From assembly GCF_900489465.1 (NCBI RefSeq), contig NZ_UEFQ01000016.1:266435-330434 (forward strand): DNA of 64,000 nucleotides, in the 5' to 3' direction. Positions 25,607 to 34,234 of the stretch are shown here, piece by piece. Position 1 is the first letter of the stretch. Each line of letters starts with the position of its first letter. The stretch comes from Aequorivita sp. CIP111184 (lineage in GTDB: Bacteria > Bacteroidota > Bacteroidia > Flavobacteriales > Flavobacteriaceae). A program made the position numbers and the translations under genes. The notes beneath the pieces were generated by a model that saw nothing but the letters and a program-made list of their open reading frames with translations, had not been told where the DNA came from and made no database searches.

Positions 25607-26656
25607 TTAAAATGTTTGCTTCCTGAAATACTTCTTCCGCAACCAAAATGATACCCTTACCAATAAAATCAAAGCAGGAACTTCAACCAAAGGACCAATA
25701 ACCCCAGTAAAAGCTTGCCCTGAATTCAACCCAAAAACTGCTATGGCTACGGCAATTGCCAATTCAAAATTATTTCCAGCCGCAGTAAATGCTATGGAGG
25801 CAGTTTTGTCATAAGGCGTACCCATTGCTTTTGAAAAGAAGAACCCAATAAGGAACATTAGGGTGAAATAAATTAACAACGGTACTGCAATGAGCAACAC
25901 ATCCATTGGGATTTCTACGATCAATTCTCCTTTCAATGAAAACATCACAACAATGGTAAATAGCAAAGCTATAAGCGTAATGGGTGAAATGGCAGGAATG
26001 AATTTAGTTGTGTACCATTCTTCACCTTTCCACGGCACTAAAATGAACCTACTTAAAATGCCGAGGACAAAAGGAATACCTAAATAAATTGCCACACTTT
26101 CGGCTATGGTTGCTATGGAAATATCTACAATAGCGCCTTCAAACCCAAAATAGGGAGGTAATACGGTAATAAAAAGCCAAGCGTAAAAACTATAGGCAAA
26201 CACCTGAAAAATACTGTTGAGCGCAACCAACCCTGCGCCATATTCGCTACTTCCTTCGGCAAGATCGTTCCATACCAAAACCATCGCTATGCAACGGGCA
26301 AGTCCAATTAAAATAAGACCTACCATATATTCTGGATAATCCCTAAGGAAGGTTATTGCTAGTACAAACATGAGTACTGGTCCAATAATCCAATTTAAAA
26401 TTAAGGAGATGGAAAGTACTTTTACATCCTTAAACACTTTTGGCAATAGCGCATAATTTACTTTGGCGAGAGGCGGATACATCATTAAAATCAGCCCAAT
26501 TGCAATGGGAATATTTGTAGTGCCACTACTGAATGAATTTATAATGTCTGGAAATGAAGGAACAAAATAACCGATTCCAACACCCAAAAACATTGCAATG
26601 AAAATCCAAAGGGTTAGGTAACTATCTAAAAAACTTAATTTTTTGGGAGCTGCCAT
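25607..26656 (-). CDS. acr3: Arsenite efflux transporter, Acr3 family
   Basis: 349 residues, ATG 26656, ten hydrophobic spans. It has the family's catalytic Cys in [14 protein letters not shown] (about residues 113-126), followed by N-S-I-F-Q, and the broken-helix region [14 protein letters not shown] near 285-300. It exports arsenite using the proton gradient. It is the last clearly arsenic-related gene of the operon, 1 bp after the stop of the arsenate reductase gene, so translation is probably coupled. Some genomes label such genes arsB, but the sequence is of the Acr3 type. Confidence 0.96.
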   Translation of the reverse strand: MAAPKKLSFLDSYLTLWIFIAMFLGVGIGYFVPSFPDIINSFSSGTTNIPIAIGLILMMYPPLAKVNYALLPKVFKDVKVLSISLILNWIIGPVLMFVLAITFLRDYPEYMVGLILIGLARCIAMVLVWNDLAEGSSEYGAGLVALNSIFQVFAYSFYAWLFITVLPPYFGFEGAIVDISIATIAESVAIYLGIPFVLGILSRFILVPWKGEEWYTTKFIPAISPITLIALLFTIVVMFSLKGELIVEIPMDVLLIAVPLLIYFTLMFLIGFFFSKAMGTPYDKTASIAFTAAGNNFELAIAVAIAVFGLNSGQAFTGVIGPLVEVPALILLVRVSFWLRKKYFRKQTF

Positions 26657-26657
26657 T

Positions 26658-27269
26658 TTATAAATTTATTTTTGAGAATACATACTTCATTTCGGTCGCA
26701 ATCTGCTCGCTGCGTTCCTTATAAACGTTCTCTTTTTGCGGAGTTCCATCTGAAATTTTTGGGTCTTTATACATTATGGAAATTCGTTTTTCCGATCCAG
26801 CAACAAATGGGCAACCAGCATCAGCCTGAGAGCAGGTCATTACTGCAGCAAAGCCACTTTTGGGGTTGGAATCGTCGTCATATTTTTTTGAAAAACCCAA
26901 TATAGGTTCTTTGTCAATAGAATATTTAATGAGATAAACTGGGTTTTCTGCTGAGGTTTCTTTGGAAATTTGAAAGCCGGCATTTTTCAAAGTTTTCACT
27001 ACCATTGGATAAACGGCTGTGGCTTCAGTACCACCAGAAAAGCAATTAATGTTTGGCACATCAAAATAATCCGCCATAGTCTGTGCCCAGATCTGTGCTA
27101 AATGACTTCGCCGCGAATTGTGCGTACAGATAAAGTTGAGAAAAATCGGTTGATTTTGCGTTGATTTACTTTTTATATAATCAATCAAAGGCTTAAGCAA
27201 CCCTTTTCGTTCTTCAGACAGGGTTGCCGTGTCCAGCTTTTCGATATAATTTTTTAGTTCTTTGAACAT
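26658..27269 (-). CDS. arsC: Thioredoxin-coupled arsenate reductase (low-molecular-weight phosphatase fold)
   Basis: 203 residues from ATG 27269; an upstream frame extension to 27317 would overlap arsM and is rejected. After an N-terminal helical extension of about 40 residues comes the phosphatase loop C48-T-H-N-S-R-R54 (C-x5-R). The redox relay Cys146 and Cys153 lie in [11 protein letters not shown] with the spacing known from thioredoxin-linked ArsC. A late D-P (Y-K-D-P-K) supplies the acid. It converts arsenate to arsenite for export or methylation. The N-terminal extension is not part of the classical domain. Confidence 0.93.
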   Translation of the reverse strand: MFKELKNYIEKLDTATLSEERKGLLKPLIDYIKSKSTQNQPIFLNFICTHNSRRSHLAQIWAQTMADYFDVPNINCFSGGTEATAVYPMVVKTLKNAGFQISKETSAENPVYLIKYSIDKEPILGFSKKYDDDSNPKSGFAAVMTCSQADAGCPFVAGSEKRISIMYKDPKISDGTPQKENVYKERSEQIATEMKYVFSKINL

Positions 27270-27286
27270 TTCTGATTTATTATTTC

Positions 27287-28177
27287 CTAGCAGCAGCCTG
27301 ACTTTGGAGAACAACAAGACTCTTCATTCTGCAAATCAGCCATTTTTAATTTTGCTTTTTCCTCTTTATTTCCCGCCTTTTCGGCATAAACAGTGATGCT
27401 GAAAATTCCTGTTGCAGCTTTGTTGAAAGTTTTCACTTCTTCCGAAGAAAGATATTTTTCAAGAATATCATCTGGAATTACAATAGGCTTCTCCTTTTGG
27501 ATTTGTATATTTTGAAAACCTGAATCTTTTATAAATTGTAAGTATTCTGTTTTTTGAACAGCACCTGCAACACAACCTGCATACATTTCGGCATCTTCTT
27601 TTAAAGCATCGGGAAGATTTCCAACCAAAACAATATCGGATATACTAAAATGTCCGCCAGGTTTTAAAACTCGATATATTTCAGCGATTACTTTCTGCTT
27701 ATTGGGAACGAGATTTAACACACAATTACTTACTATTACATCAGCAACGTCATTACTAACCGGCATTGCGTCAATATCCCCTTCACGGAATTCTACATTG
27801 TTATAGCCTAACTTTTCTGCATTTGCACGGGCTTTTTGCACCATTATTGGTGTAAAATCTACACCTATTACCTTTCCTTCACTTCCTGTCTCGTGGCGAG
27901 CTACAAAGCAATCATTACCAGCGCCAGACCCCAAATCGATCACGGTATCGCCTTTTTTTATTTTTGCAAATTGTGTTGGCAAGCCACAGCCCAATCCCAG
28001 ATCTGCATCTTCTACATAACCGCCAGTTTCGGAATAGTCATCCATCATGATGTTATAAACTTTATTGGAAGGTGTTGTTGCACCACAACAGGAGGAAGCA
28101 TTCTCTGCTTTGCCTTGTTCGGCAATTTTAGCGTATCTCTCTTTTACGATTTCTTTTAATTCTTGTTCGTTTTTCAT
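27287..28177 (-). CDS. arsM: Arsenite S-adenosylmethionine methyltransferase
   Basis: 296 residues, ATG 28177. The SAM-binding motif V-I-D-L-G-S-G-A-G-N-D lies near residue 79. Conserved cysteines sit in L-G-L-G-C-G-L (about 64), S-N-C-V-L-N-L (about 150) and M-Y-A-G-C-V-A-G-A (about 200), the arsenite-binding set of ArsM. N-terminal C-C (about 28) and a C-terminal C-C-S-P-K-S-G-C-C tail add further thiols. It turns arsenite into methylated, partly volatile arsenicals. It lies between arsR and arsC with short gaps (34 and 17 bp), in one operon. Confidence 0.94.
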   Translation of the reverse strand: MKNEQELKEIVKERYAKIAEQGKAENASSCCGATTPSNKVYNIMMDDYSETGGYVEDADLGLGCGLPTQFAKIKKGDTVIDLGSGAGNDCFVARHETGSEGKVIGVDFTPIMVQKARANAEKLGYNNVEFREGDIDAMPVSNDVADVIVSNCVLNLVPNKQKVIAEIYRVLKPGGHFSISDIVLVGNLPDALKEDAEMYAGCVAGAVQKTEYLQFIKDSGFQNIQIQKEKPIVIPDDILEKYLSSEEVKTFNKAATGIFSITVYAEKAGNKEEKAKLKMADLQNEESCCSPKSGCC

Positions 28178-28211
28178 TTTGAATGTTTTTTTACAATTAA
28201 TATAAAATGTT

Positions 28212-28541
28212 TTAACAACAATTTTCTTTTGAAATATCTTGGTCCAAAAACTGTAACATTACAGCTTTCATTTTCGTCCAATTCTCAGTGTGGATGCAAT
28301 AACAGATGCTGGTGCCTTCAATATTCCCCTTTATCAAACCAAGTGTTTTAAGTTCTTTTAAATGTTGGCTTATGGTAGGTTGGGCTAAGCCAATCTCTTC
28401 TACCAAATCTCCGCAGATGCAAGCATTTATCTTAAATAAATGTTGAAGAATAGCCACTCGGGCAGGATGCCCAAACGCCTTAGCAAAGGTCGATACTTGA
28501 TTCTGTTGATCCGTAAATATTTCTGTTTTGGTAATTCCCAT
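28212..28541 (-). CDS. arsR: Arsenic-responsive repressor, ArsR/SmtB family
   Basis: 109 residues, ATG 28541. A winged helix-turn-helix lies at about residues 50-75 (I-G-L-A-Q-P-T-I-S-Q-H-L-K-E-L-K), with the preceding N-A-C41-I-C43-G pair placed like the C-V-C arsenite sensor in R773 ArsR. Additional Cys residues sit near the C-terminus (I-C-Y-C at about 89 and a final C-C). It should bind the palindrome directly upstream and release it when arsenite binds. First gene of the leftward ars operon. Confidence 0.95.
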   Translation of the reverse strand: MGITKTEIFTDQQNQVSTFAKAFGHPARVAILQHLFKINACICGDLVEEIGLAQPTISQHLKELKTLGLIKGNIEGTSICYCIHTENWTKMKAVMLQFLDQDISKENCC

Positions 28542-28542
28542 T

Positions 28543-28574
28543 ATCGTTATATATATTTATTGCAATATTACGAT
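28543..28574 (-). promoter_or_regulatory. Candidate ArsR operator over the ars promoter
   Basis: Inverted arms ATCGTTATAT (28543-28552) and ATATTACGAT (28565-28574) match at 9 of 10 positions across a 12-bp spacer, and the centre contains the perfect palindrome TATTGCAATA (28558-28567). On the minus strand TAATATTG at 28563-28570 is one mismatch from the -7 consensus, so a bound repressor would block the promoter. It lies 2 bp upstream of the arsR start. Confidence 0.7.
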
Positions 28575-28623
28575 TAAAGAATGAGTTGAATAGAAGAAAT
28601 CTAAAAAAAATGTATAAAAAATT

Positions 28624-29919
28624 TTATTGATTGTCTTTTGGTTCTTCTTTCTTATAAAACCATTCAATTATAAAGCAGATGCAGATTATTCCCACTGAAA
28701 TGGCTGCGCCCAAAAAGTTTGAGGAGGTTTGTTGTACAATTAAAACAATAAAGGCAATGGCTGACAGTAAAGCGCCGATCAAGCTAATAGTTTTAATGGC
28801 ATTTATGGCTTCCGCTTTGCGGAAACTCACATAATTTACTACTGCGAAAATTAATAGAAAGCCAGCACTTCCCGATGTTGAAATACTTACGAGGTTCAGA
28901 AAATTTGCCATCAGTAATGTAAGTATTACCGTAATTAGTAATCCTATAGGTTTGTTCCAAAATTGGTCTGTAAAGGAATGGGGCAGTTCATCGTCTTCTG
29001 CAAGTTCATAACTTACCCTACTGCCGCCGTAAAGTGTAGCATTTATAGCCGAAAAAGTTGAAATAAGCGCAGCAACCGTCATAATGGTAAAGCCAATTTG
29101 CCCGATCATAGGCTTGGCGGCGGCGGCCAAAACGTAATCTTTTGCGGTGGCAATTTTATTAAAGCTTAAGGAACCCACCGTTACTAAGGCTATAATTATA
29201 TAGAGCAAAACCACAAAGCCAACAGAAATAAAATACGCTCGGGGTACATTTTTCTTTTGGTTTTCCATATCGGGAACGGCATTGGCGATAAGTTCAAAAC
29301 CTTCGTAGGCTACAAATATTACCATCCCACCTGTAAGAAGTTGCAACGGACTCTCCCAGTTTGCTGGATTCAGCTGACTGATGTTTGCATTTCCAAACAA
29401 GCCATAAACTCCAATCCCTGCAAAAGCCAATAAAATAAAAAGTTTTATGAAAACGGCAAGGCTTTCAATTTTACCAACAACTTTTAAGCTGTAATAATTT
29501 ATAAGGGTTGCCAATAAAATAACACTGCTCACAAAAATATGAGTGTCTATAGACTTGGTGCCAGTAATAGAAATTAAATTGGGAGCATACGAACCAAACG
29601 CACTGGCATAAAGAGAGAGCATAATTATGTAGCTTATCCACAAGACGTTGTTGATGCCACCACTAAAAATACCTTTGCCAAATCCTTCATTTACAAACCG
29701 CACGGTTCCGCCTCTGTCTGGAAATGATAAAGATAGTTTGGAATAGCTATAAGCTGTAAACAAGGCTATAATTCCCGCAAACAGAAAGGCTACTGGAGTT
29801 CCTCCTTTTGCAAGTGAAACGGCCAAACCCAAAACCGCAAAAATTCCACCTCCTACCATTCCGCCAATACCTATAGCTATTGCGTCTTTTAGTTTTATAG
29901 TGTCTTTGGATTTTTTCAA
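28624..29919 (-). CDS. APC-family amino-acid permease
   Basis: 431 residues, starting at TTG 29919 (no nearby ATG; the upstream gene stops 8 bp before it). Twelve hydrophobic spans. The first helix has the G-I-G-G-M-V-G-G-G-I-F unwinding motif (about residues 16-26) that contacts the substrate backbone, and F-V-A-Y-E-G-F-E at about 200 forms span 6 of the LeuT-like core. It probably imports an amino acid with Na+ or H+; the substrate is unknown. Operon with the GNAT gene just upstream. Confidence 0.92.
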   Translation of the reverse strand: MKKSKDTIKLKDAIAIGIGGMVGGGIFAVLGLAVSLAKGGTPVAFLFAGIIALFTAYSYSKLSLSFPDRGGTVRFVNEGFGKGIFSGGINNVLWISYIIMLSLYASAFGSYAPNLISITGTKSIDTHIFVSSVILLATLINYYSLKVVGKIESLAVFIKLFILLAFAGIGVYGLFGNANISQLNPANWESPLQLLTGGMVIFVAYEGFELIANAVPDMENQKKNVPRAYFISVGFVVLLYIIIALVTVGSLSFNKIATAKDYVLAAAAKPMIGQIGFTIMTVAALISTFSAINATLYGGSRVSYELAEDDELPHSFTDQFWNKPIGLLITVILTLLMANFLNLVSISTSGSAGFLLIFAVVNYVSFRKAEAINAIKTISLIGALLSAIAFIVLIVQQTSSNFLGAAISVGIICICFIIEWFYKKEEPKDNQ

Positions 29920-29927
29920 ATTGACTT

Positions 29928-30386
29928 TTATTTTCTTAAAAGCTTTTCAAAACAAACACTTTTTTCCACCCCAGCGTATTGGCCATAGTTATCCATAAAT
30001 TTATAACCACTTTTTTTATAAAGCGAAATTGCTTCGGGCTGTTTTATGCCTGTTTCCAAAATACATTTTTTGTTGTCCAATTCCATCGCCCAAGTTTCAA
30101 GTTCTTGAAGAATTTTCAATGCAATTCCTTTCCCGCGTTGGTCTAGGGGAACAAACATGCGTTTCACTTCCATAACATTTAGTTCAAATTGTTTGATGGC
30201 GCCGCAACCAACTGCGCAGTTGCTTTCGTTATATGCAACAACTGTATATTTAATGGAATCTAATTTGTTGAATTGGTCGTAAAAAGGATGGTCTTCCCCA
30301 TCGCGAATAGCGAGGTCTGCGTCGAGATGTTTTACCAACTCAATAAAATCCTTGTTTGTTGAATCTGTTCGTTTTAATTGAATCAT
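29928..30386 (-). CDS. GNAT-family N-acetyltransferase
   Basis: 152 residues, ATG 30386. Acetyl-CoA site: strand M-E-V-K-R-M-F-V-P followed by the pyrophosphate loop Q-R-G-K-G-I-A (about residues 76-92), and L-Y-K-K-S-G-Y-K-F-M near 126 completes the fold. It transfers an acetyl group to an amine; the substrate is unknown. It is encoded 8 bp upstream of the amino-acid permease, so the substrate may be an amino acid or related amine, an inference from context only. Divergent from the S9 peptidase gene. Confidence 0.9.
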   Translation of the reverse strand: MIQLKRTDSTNKDFIELVKHLDADLAIRDGEDHPFYDQFNKLDSIKYTVVAYNESNCAVGCGAIKQFELNVMEVKRMFVPLDQRGKGIALKILQELETWAMELDNKKCILETGIKQPEAISLYKKSGYKFMDNYGQYAGVEKSVCFEKLLRK

Positions 30387-30526
30387 TTACCGTAATTGTG
30401 AATTGGTTGGTTTGGTCTATTTAAATAAACGCTACTTAGAATCTAAAGATAATAAAGGTTTTTTATCTTAGCCAATTCCTAAAATATTTAAAATTTAATA
30501 TTATTGTTTCCTTCCAAAATTTTTTT

Positions 30527-32659
30527 ATGAAATACTACATAGCCTTTCTTCTTTCCTTTTTATTTTTCCTAAATGTTAATGCACAGCAAAAGGAACTGAC
30601 CCTCAAAGATGCCGTGATGGAACAATACGGAAAGTTTTATCCTCAAAATATTAAAGGTTTTCAGTGGATTCCTGGGACAACTTCATATACTTTTCTTGAA
30701 AATAGAACTACACTTAAAAAAGGATATGCAGATAATAAAAACGAAACTGAAGATCTTTCAATCGCTGAAGTAAATAAAGCCCTAAGTTCTGATTTGAAAA
30801 ATTTCTCTGAGTTGAGTTGGAAAAATAGCGATGCTTTCTATTTGACGGATAACAATTCCTATTACTTGTATGATTACTCACAAAAGAAAGGGCAACTAAT
30901 TTCAAAAATTGACGCTTCCGCAGAAAACAGTACACTTCAAAAAGAAACTGGAAACATAGCATATACAGTCGATAACAACTTATATATTCAGAAAACTGAT
31001 GGTTCGACTGTAACTGTCACCAAAAATTCGGATACAAATATTGTTTCGGGCCAAGCTATTGCTCGCAGCGAATTTGGGATTACAAATGGTATTTTCTGGT
31101 CACCTAAAGGAAATTTTTTAGCCTTTTACCAAAAAGATGAAACCGAGGTTTCAGATTATCCACTGGTAAACATCAATCCAACTCCGGGAGAATTAAATTC
31201 AATTAAGTATCCAATGGCTGGGCAGAAAAGTGAGCGTCCGAAAGTTGGTATTTATAATTTAGCGACACAACAAACAGTTTTTATCTCTCCTACTGGAAAT
31301 GTTGACGATTACCTTACAAATCTATCTTGGGCGCCCGATGAAAAAAATTTGCTAATTGCCGAGCTGAATCGCGATCAAAACCATATGAAACTCCAGCTTT
31401 TCGATGCCACAACGGGAAAGTTGGTCCGCACAATTCTTGAAGAGAGGAATGATAGGTGGGTAGAGCCAGAACATCCGGCCTATTTTTATTCCAATTCTTC
31501 CGAAGACTTTATTTGGATGAGTGAAAAAGATGGTTTTATGAACCTATATCTGTGCAATACCACAAAAGGTTTCGTGAAACAGCTTACCAAAAATAAATGG
31601 GTAGCCGAAGAAATAGTGGGAAACAACAGCAAGGGAACTGAGGTTTATTTCTCTGGAACGGGCGAATCTCCTTTAGATACTAAAATGTATTCCGTGAGCA
31701 TTTCTAACGGAAAACAAGCCTGTTTAACCCAAACTAGCGGCACTCACAATGCCAGTATGTCTACAGATGGAAAATATATTTTTGATCAATACTCAAATCA
31801 TGAAACACCAAGCGTTGCGCAGGTATTGGATAACAGAGGAAAAACAATCCAAACTTTTGTAAAAGCAGAAAGCCCAATGGCAGAATATAAAATTGGAATA
31901 ACCGAGATTGGAAAATTAAAGTCGCATGATGGTTTTGATCTTTATACGCGTTTAATAAAACCGTCCAATTTCGACCCAACGAAAAAATATCCAGTTTTAG
32001 TTTATGTTTACGGAGGCACGCATGCACAATTGATCACAAACGCTTGGAACGACGGCGCATCGCTCTGGATGAAATGGATGGCAGAACAAGGCTATCTCGT
32101 TTTCACTTTAGATGGAAGAGGTTCGGCAAACAGAGGTTTTGCTTTTGAAAGCGTAATCCACAGACAATTGGGCACTGAGGAATTGAAAGACCAATTAGTA
32201 GGTGTGGAATATTTAAAATCACTTCCCTATGTTGATTCAGATCGCTTGGCAATGCATGGCTGGAGTTTTGGAGGGTTTATGACAGTATCGATGATGTTGC
32301 GTAATCCTGGAGTTTTCACTACTGGTGTTGCTGGGGGACCAGTAACCGATTGGAAATATTACGAAGTAATGTACGGTGAGCGCTATATGGATACACCGCA
32401 GCAAAATCCAAAAGGCTACGAAATTGCAAGCTTACTGAACAAAACCCAAAACTTAACAGGGAAATTATTGACAATCCATGGATCGATAGACCCCGTTGTA
32501 GTCATGCAGCACGATTTATCTCTGATCAAATCTTTTGTCGAGAATGAAAAGCAAATGGACTTCTTCGTATATCCAATGCACGAACACAATGTACGCGGCA
32601 AGGATCGGGTACATTTAATGACAAAAGTACTTAACTACGTGATTGAGAATAATAAATAA
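30527..32659 (+). CDS. Secreted S9-family dipeptidyl peptidase (DPP-IV-like)
   Basis: 710 residues, ATG 30527, signal peptide residues 1-19 (ending N-V-N-A-Q-Q). The N-terminal half (about 50-450) is an eight-bladed propeller (W-S-P-K-G-N-F-L-A-F-Y, W-A-P-D-E-K-N-L, S-E-K-D-G-F-M-N-L-Y). The C-terminal alpha/beta hydrolase has Y-V-Y-G-G-T-H-A-Q, the nucleophile elbow G-W-S-F-G-G near 577, the Asp in H-G-S-I-D-P-V-V near 655 and the His in P-M-H-E-H-N-V near 688. The catalytic set is complete. It removes X-Pro or similar dipeptides in the periplasm, as part of protein degradation by this proteolytic group. Confidence 0.96.
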   Translation: MKYYIAFLLSFLFFLNVNAQQKELTLKDAVMEQYGKFYPQNIKGFQWIPGTTSYTFLENRTTLKKGYADNKNETEDLSIAEVNKALSSDLKNFSELSWKNSDAFYLTDNNSYYLYDYSQKKGQLISKIDASAENSTLQKETGNIAYTVDNNLYIQKTDGSTVTVTKNSDTNIVSGQAIARSEFGITNGIFWSPKGNFLAFYQKDETEVSDYPLVNINPTPGELNSIKYPMAGQKSERPKVGIYNLATQQTVFISPTGNVDDYLTNLSWAPDEKNLLIAELNRDQNHMKLQLFDATTGKLVRTILEERNDRWVEPEHPAYFYSNSSEDFIWMSEKDGFMNLYLCNTTKGFVKQLTKNKWVAEEIVGNNSKGTEVYFSGTGESPLDTKMYSVSISNGKQACLTQTSGTHNASMSTDGKYIFDQYSNHETPSVAQVLDNRGKTIQTFVKAESPMAEYKIGITEIGKLKSHDGFDLYTRLIKPSNFDPTKKYPVLVYVYGGTHAQLITNAWNDGASLWMKWMAEQGYLVFTLDGRGSANRGFAFESVIHRQLGTEELKDQLVGVEYLKSLPYVDSDRLAMHGWSFGGFMTVSMMLRNPGVFTTGVAGGPVTDWKYYEVMYGERYMDTPQQNPKGYEIASLLNKTQNLTGKLLTIHGSIDPVVVMQHDLSLIKSFVENEKQMDFFVYPMHEHNVRGKDRVHLMTKVLNYVIENNK

Positions 32660-32725
32660 TAAGCAGAACACATGGACGCTGTTTAAACATTTTGAATTTT
32701 AATAGACCCAAAGAAGCAATTATTA

Positions 32726-34057
32726 TCATTCCTTTTTTTCCAGAGGAGAATGGTCAAACTTTCCCTTTACGGTATTAAAACGAAGAATCCCAAAACCAAT
32801 AATAGCTGAAATAAAGGAGCCGATCAAAATCCCAATCTTGGCAGAATCTATATATTCTGGACTGCTGTTAAAAGCGAGGCTGGCTATAAATATGGCCATT
32901 GTGAAGCCAATTCCCGCCAAAAATGAAACCCCTATTATTTGTTTGTTGCTAATATCTTCTGGCACATCGATGATCTTAAATTTTCTCGCCAAAAAGATAA
33001 CTGTTGAAATACCGATACTTTTCCCCAAAATCAAACAGACCATAATATTCACTATTAAAGCAGTTTCCAATCCGCCATCACTATTTATAGCGACTCCGGC
33101 ATTTGCAAGTGCAAAAATTGGTATTATTAAGTAAGCTACCCAATTGTGAAGTTTATGTTCCAAATGCTGTAAGGGTGATCTATATTTATCGGCCCAACCA
33201 TCTAAATCATCTATGAGTTCCAATTGTTTAGGTGAAAGCACAGGTTTTTGAAGAATGGTACTCTCTTTTATTTTACCCACTATACTTTCCAATTGATTGG
33301 TAAACTCGTGGGTGCTTATTTTTTGTCTAACGGGAATGGCAAATGCCATCAAGATTCCAGCCAGGGTAGGATGTAGTCCCGCTTTTAAAAACAACAACCA
33401 AACTATAAATCCGGAAACTATGGTTAAAAATTCGAAATATAAACCCCTATAACTTAAGAAATAGATAATAGCCAATAATCCAAAGGCGGAACCTAATAAA
33501 ACTAAATCCAAACTGCTACTATAAAAAATTGCAATTACCAATACCGCACCCAAATCGTCAACAATGGCGAAGGCCGTGAGAAATATTTTTAGACTTAAAG
33601 GCACCCGATTTCCAAGAACTTTTAAAATTGCCAACGAAAAAGCAATGTCTGTTGCCATTGGAATTCCCCAGCCTTTGAGTGTGTCTGGATTTTGATTCAG
33701 AATAACATATATAAGAACCGGAAGTACAATTCCGCCGATGGCCCCAAACAAGGGAAACATAATTTTTTTGGTCGAATTGAGCTCTCCAATTAAAAACTCT
33801 CTTTTGATCTCCAATCCAATCAAAAAGAAGAAAATAGCCATCAGCCCATCATTTACCCAAAGGATCAACGGTTTTTTAAGTTCAAAACTATCTGAGATAA
33901 ACCCAATTTCATATTGCCAAAATGATTGATAACTTTCCGAAAAAGCTGAATTGGCCCATACCAAAGCAATGATTGTTGTTGCCAATAACAGAATTCCACT
34001 GGAACTTTGAAGGTTGACGAATTTTTGAAAAGGGGAGAGTAGTTTTTCTTTTATCAT
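32726..34057 (-). CDS. nhaA: Na+/H+ antiporter NhaA
   Basis: 443 residues from ATG 34057; the frame extends seven codons further to a TTG, which is not needed. About eleven spans. Key sites: A-T-D-I-A-F (the pH-responsive assembly, near residue 130), I-V-D-D-L-G-A-V (the two adjacent Asp of the Na+ site, near 165) and the Gly-rich G-V-A-I-N near 300. The C-terminus has the charged K-K-E tail. It uses the proton gradient to expel Na+, which fits a marine or brackish organism. Convergent with the S9 peptidase gene, 66 bp apart. Confidence 0.96.
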   Translation of the reverse strand: MIKEKLLSPFQKFVNLQSSSGILLLATTIIALVWANSAFSESYQSFWQYEIGFISDSFELKKPLILWVNDGLMAIFFFLIGLEIKREFLIGELNSTKKIMFPLFGAIGGIVLPVLIYVILNQNPDTLKGWGIPMATDIAFSLAILKVLGNRVPLSLKIFLTAFAIVDDLGAVLVIAIFYSSSLDLVLLGSAFGLLAIIYFLSYRGLYFEFLTIVSGFIVWLLFLKAGLHPTLAGILMAFAIPVRQKISTHEFTNQLESIVGKIKESTILQKPVLSPKQLELIDDLDGWADKYRSPLQHLEHKLHNWVAYLIIPIFALANAGVAINSDGGLETALIVNIMVCLILGKSIGISTVIFLARKFKIIDVPEDISNKQIIGVSFLAGIGFTMAIFIASLAFNSSPEYIDSAKIGILIGSFISAIIGFGILRFNTVKGKFDHSPLEKKE

Positions 34058-34201
34058 ATATTTTTTTCGAACTGACAATATACGAAACCTTCAAACATTT
34101 TTTTTTAGTTAAACATTTTTAAATCATATTTAGAAACAAGAAACGTATCATACCACTGTGGAATACTGAGCGCTGATAACAGAATACTGCCTACTTTTTT
34201 T

Positions 34202-34209
34202 TATCTTTG
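34202..34209 (+). promoter_or_regulatory. Promoter -7 element of ffh
   Basis: TATCTTTG, an exact TAnnTTTG match, 25 bp before the ffh ATG; the expected start of transcription is near 34215. I do not see a convincing -33 TTG. Confidence 0.6.
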
Positions 34210-34234
34210 CCCCTCGTAAAAAGAAAGCAAGAAT

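Noticed and set aside
27270..27317. Extended start of arsC overlapping arsM
   Set aside because: The ATG at 27269 directly follows arsM by 17 bp and starts a sensible N-terminus; the extension overlaps the arsM coding end.
27836..28159. Open frame antisense to arsM
   Set aside because: Cys/Ser-rich translation with no family, fully inside a clear coding region on the other strand.
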